64,000 nt of DNA, taken from NCBI RefSeq assembly GCF_024220585.1, contig NZ_JAMXKF010000005.1, positions 367,601-431,600 on the forward strand, in the 5' to 3' direction. Source of the stretch: Dyadobacter diqingensis (GTDB lineage: Bacteria; Bacteroidota; Bacteroidia; Cytophagales; Spirosomataceae). The notes under the pieces were generated by a model. That model saw only the letters and a program-made list of their open reading frames with translations. It was not told where the DNA came from and ran no database searches. The position numbers were made by a program, and so were the translations under genes. Every line of letters starts with the position of its first letter. Position 1 is the first letter of the stretch. Positions 63,824-64,000 of the stretch are shown one piece after another.

Positions 63824-64000
63824 CTTTATTTATATCGGGTATTATGAACGGAGCGCTACGTTTAATTATGTACCCGGAAAAGTTCAATTTGCTACTTATG
63901 TTGGCAAGTGTAAATTAACCCCTGCAACAGCCAAAAAAACTTTCCTAAAAACGCTGTTGACGATCAGGTATTTAAGTAAAGATTCAAAAATATTTTCAAA

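Overview
The window looks like chromosomal DNA from a Bacteroidota bacterium of the Cytophagales / Dyadobacter-Spirosoma type. This is inferred from gene content and style: many SPII lipoproteins, a secreted esterase with a C-terminal type IX secretion-like sorting domain, DUF4468, a PVC-type cytochrome c dehydrogenase, weak ribosome binding sites and frequent TTG/ATG ambiguity. I recognised no rRNA, tRNA, CRISPR array, prophage or classical insertion sequence.

Layout. 0-9 kb: the N-terminal part of an AraC regulator, then pirin-OsmC, YceI, a flavin reductase, cytochrome bd oxidase (cydAB), a secreted beta-helix protein, a 3-hydroxyacyl-CoA dehydrogenase and CsbD. 9-16 kb: an AGE-family sugar epimerase, a Tat-exported Gfo/Idh oxidoreductase, PolX with a degenerate polymerase site, a lipoprotein and an S41 protease. 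16.3-27.9 kb: a complete myo-inositol catabolic cluster, transcribed leftward as iolB-iolC-iolA-iolG-Na+ symporter-class II aldolase-iolD-iolE, with a divergent LacI-type regulator and a candidate operator between them. 28.5-35.9 kb: a TetR-controlled efflux operon (TolC, HlyD, two ABC ATPases, two ABC-2 permeases). The operator TTAATC-N4-GATTAA occurs both before tetR and before tolC. 36-37.4 kb: an array of paired short palindromes. 37.5-48.6 kb: mostly small housekeeping or uncharacterised genes (GyrI-like, DUF2251, SDR, NTF2-like, lipoproteins, metallophosphoesterase, GNAT, HtrA-like protease, cupin, DUF3592, DUF4468). 48.8-64 kb: PVC-type cytochrome/HEAT protein, ribokinase plus an internally deleted nucleoside hydrolase, malic enzyme, T9SS-type esterase, a frameshifted MocR-type regulator, a DUF885 peptidase and an M24 aminopeptidase.

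The most unusual material is non-coding. Nearly every large intergenic gap holds a nested inverted-repeat element. In those at 7.4, 8.6, 19.2 and 28 kb and in the 36 kb array, most of the short hairpins have about three bases in the loop, and the stem word is specific to the locus. A second class (23.0, 24.7, 31.4, 33.5 kb) has arms built from iterated words and sits inside the iol and efflux operons. The 31.4 kb copy carries a truncated four-helix-bundle (23S rRNA IVS-type) gene and lies directly against the start codon of an ABC ATPase gene. I did not find a clear new defence or metabolic system. The operon-embedded hairpin elements and the hairpin array are the best candidates for something under-described. 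Several genes appear broken: a frameshift near 40.29 kb, a frameshift near 59.76 kb, and an in-frame deletion near 52.86 kb.
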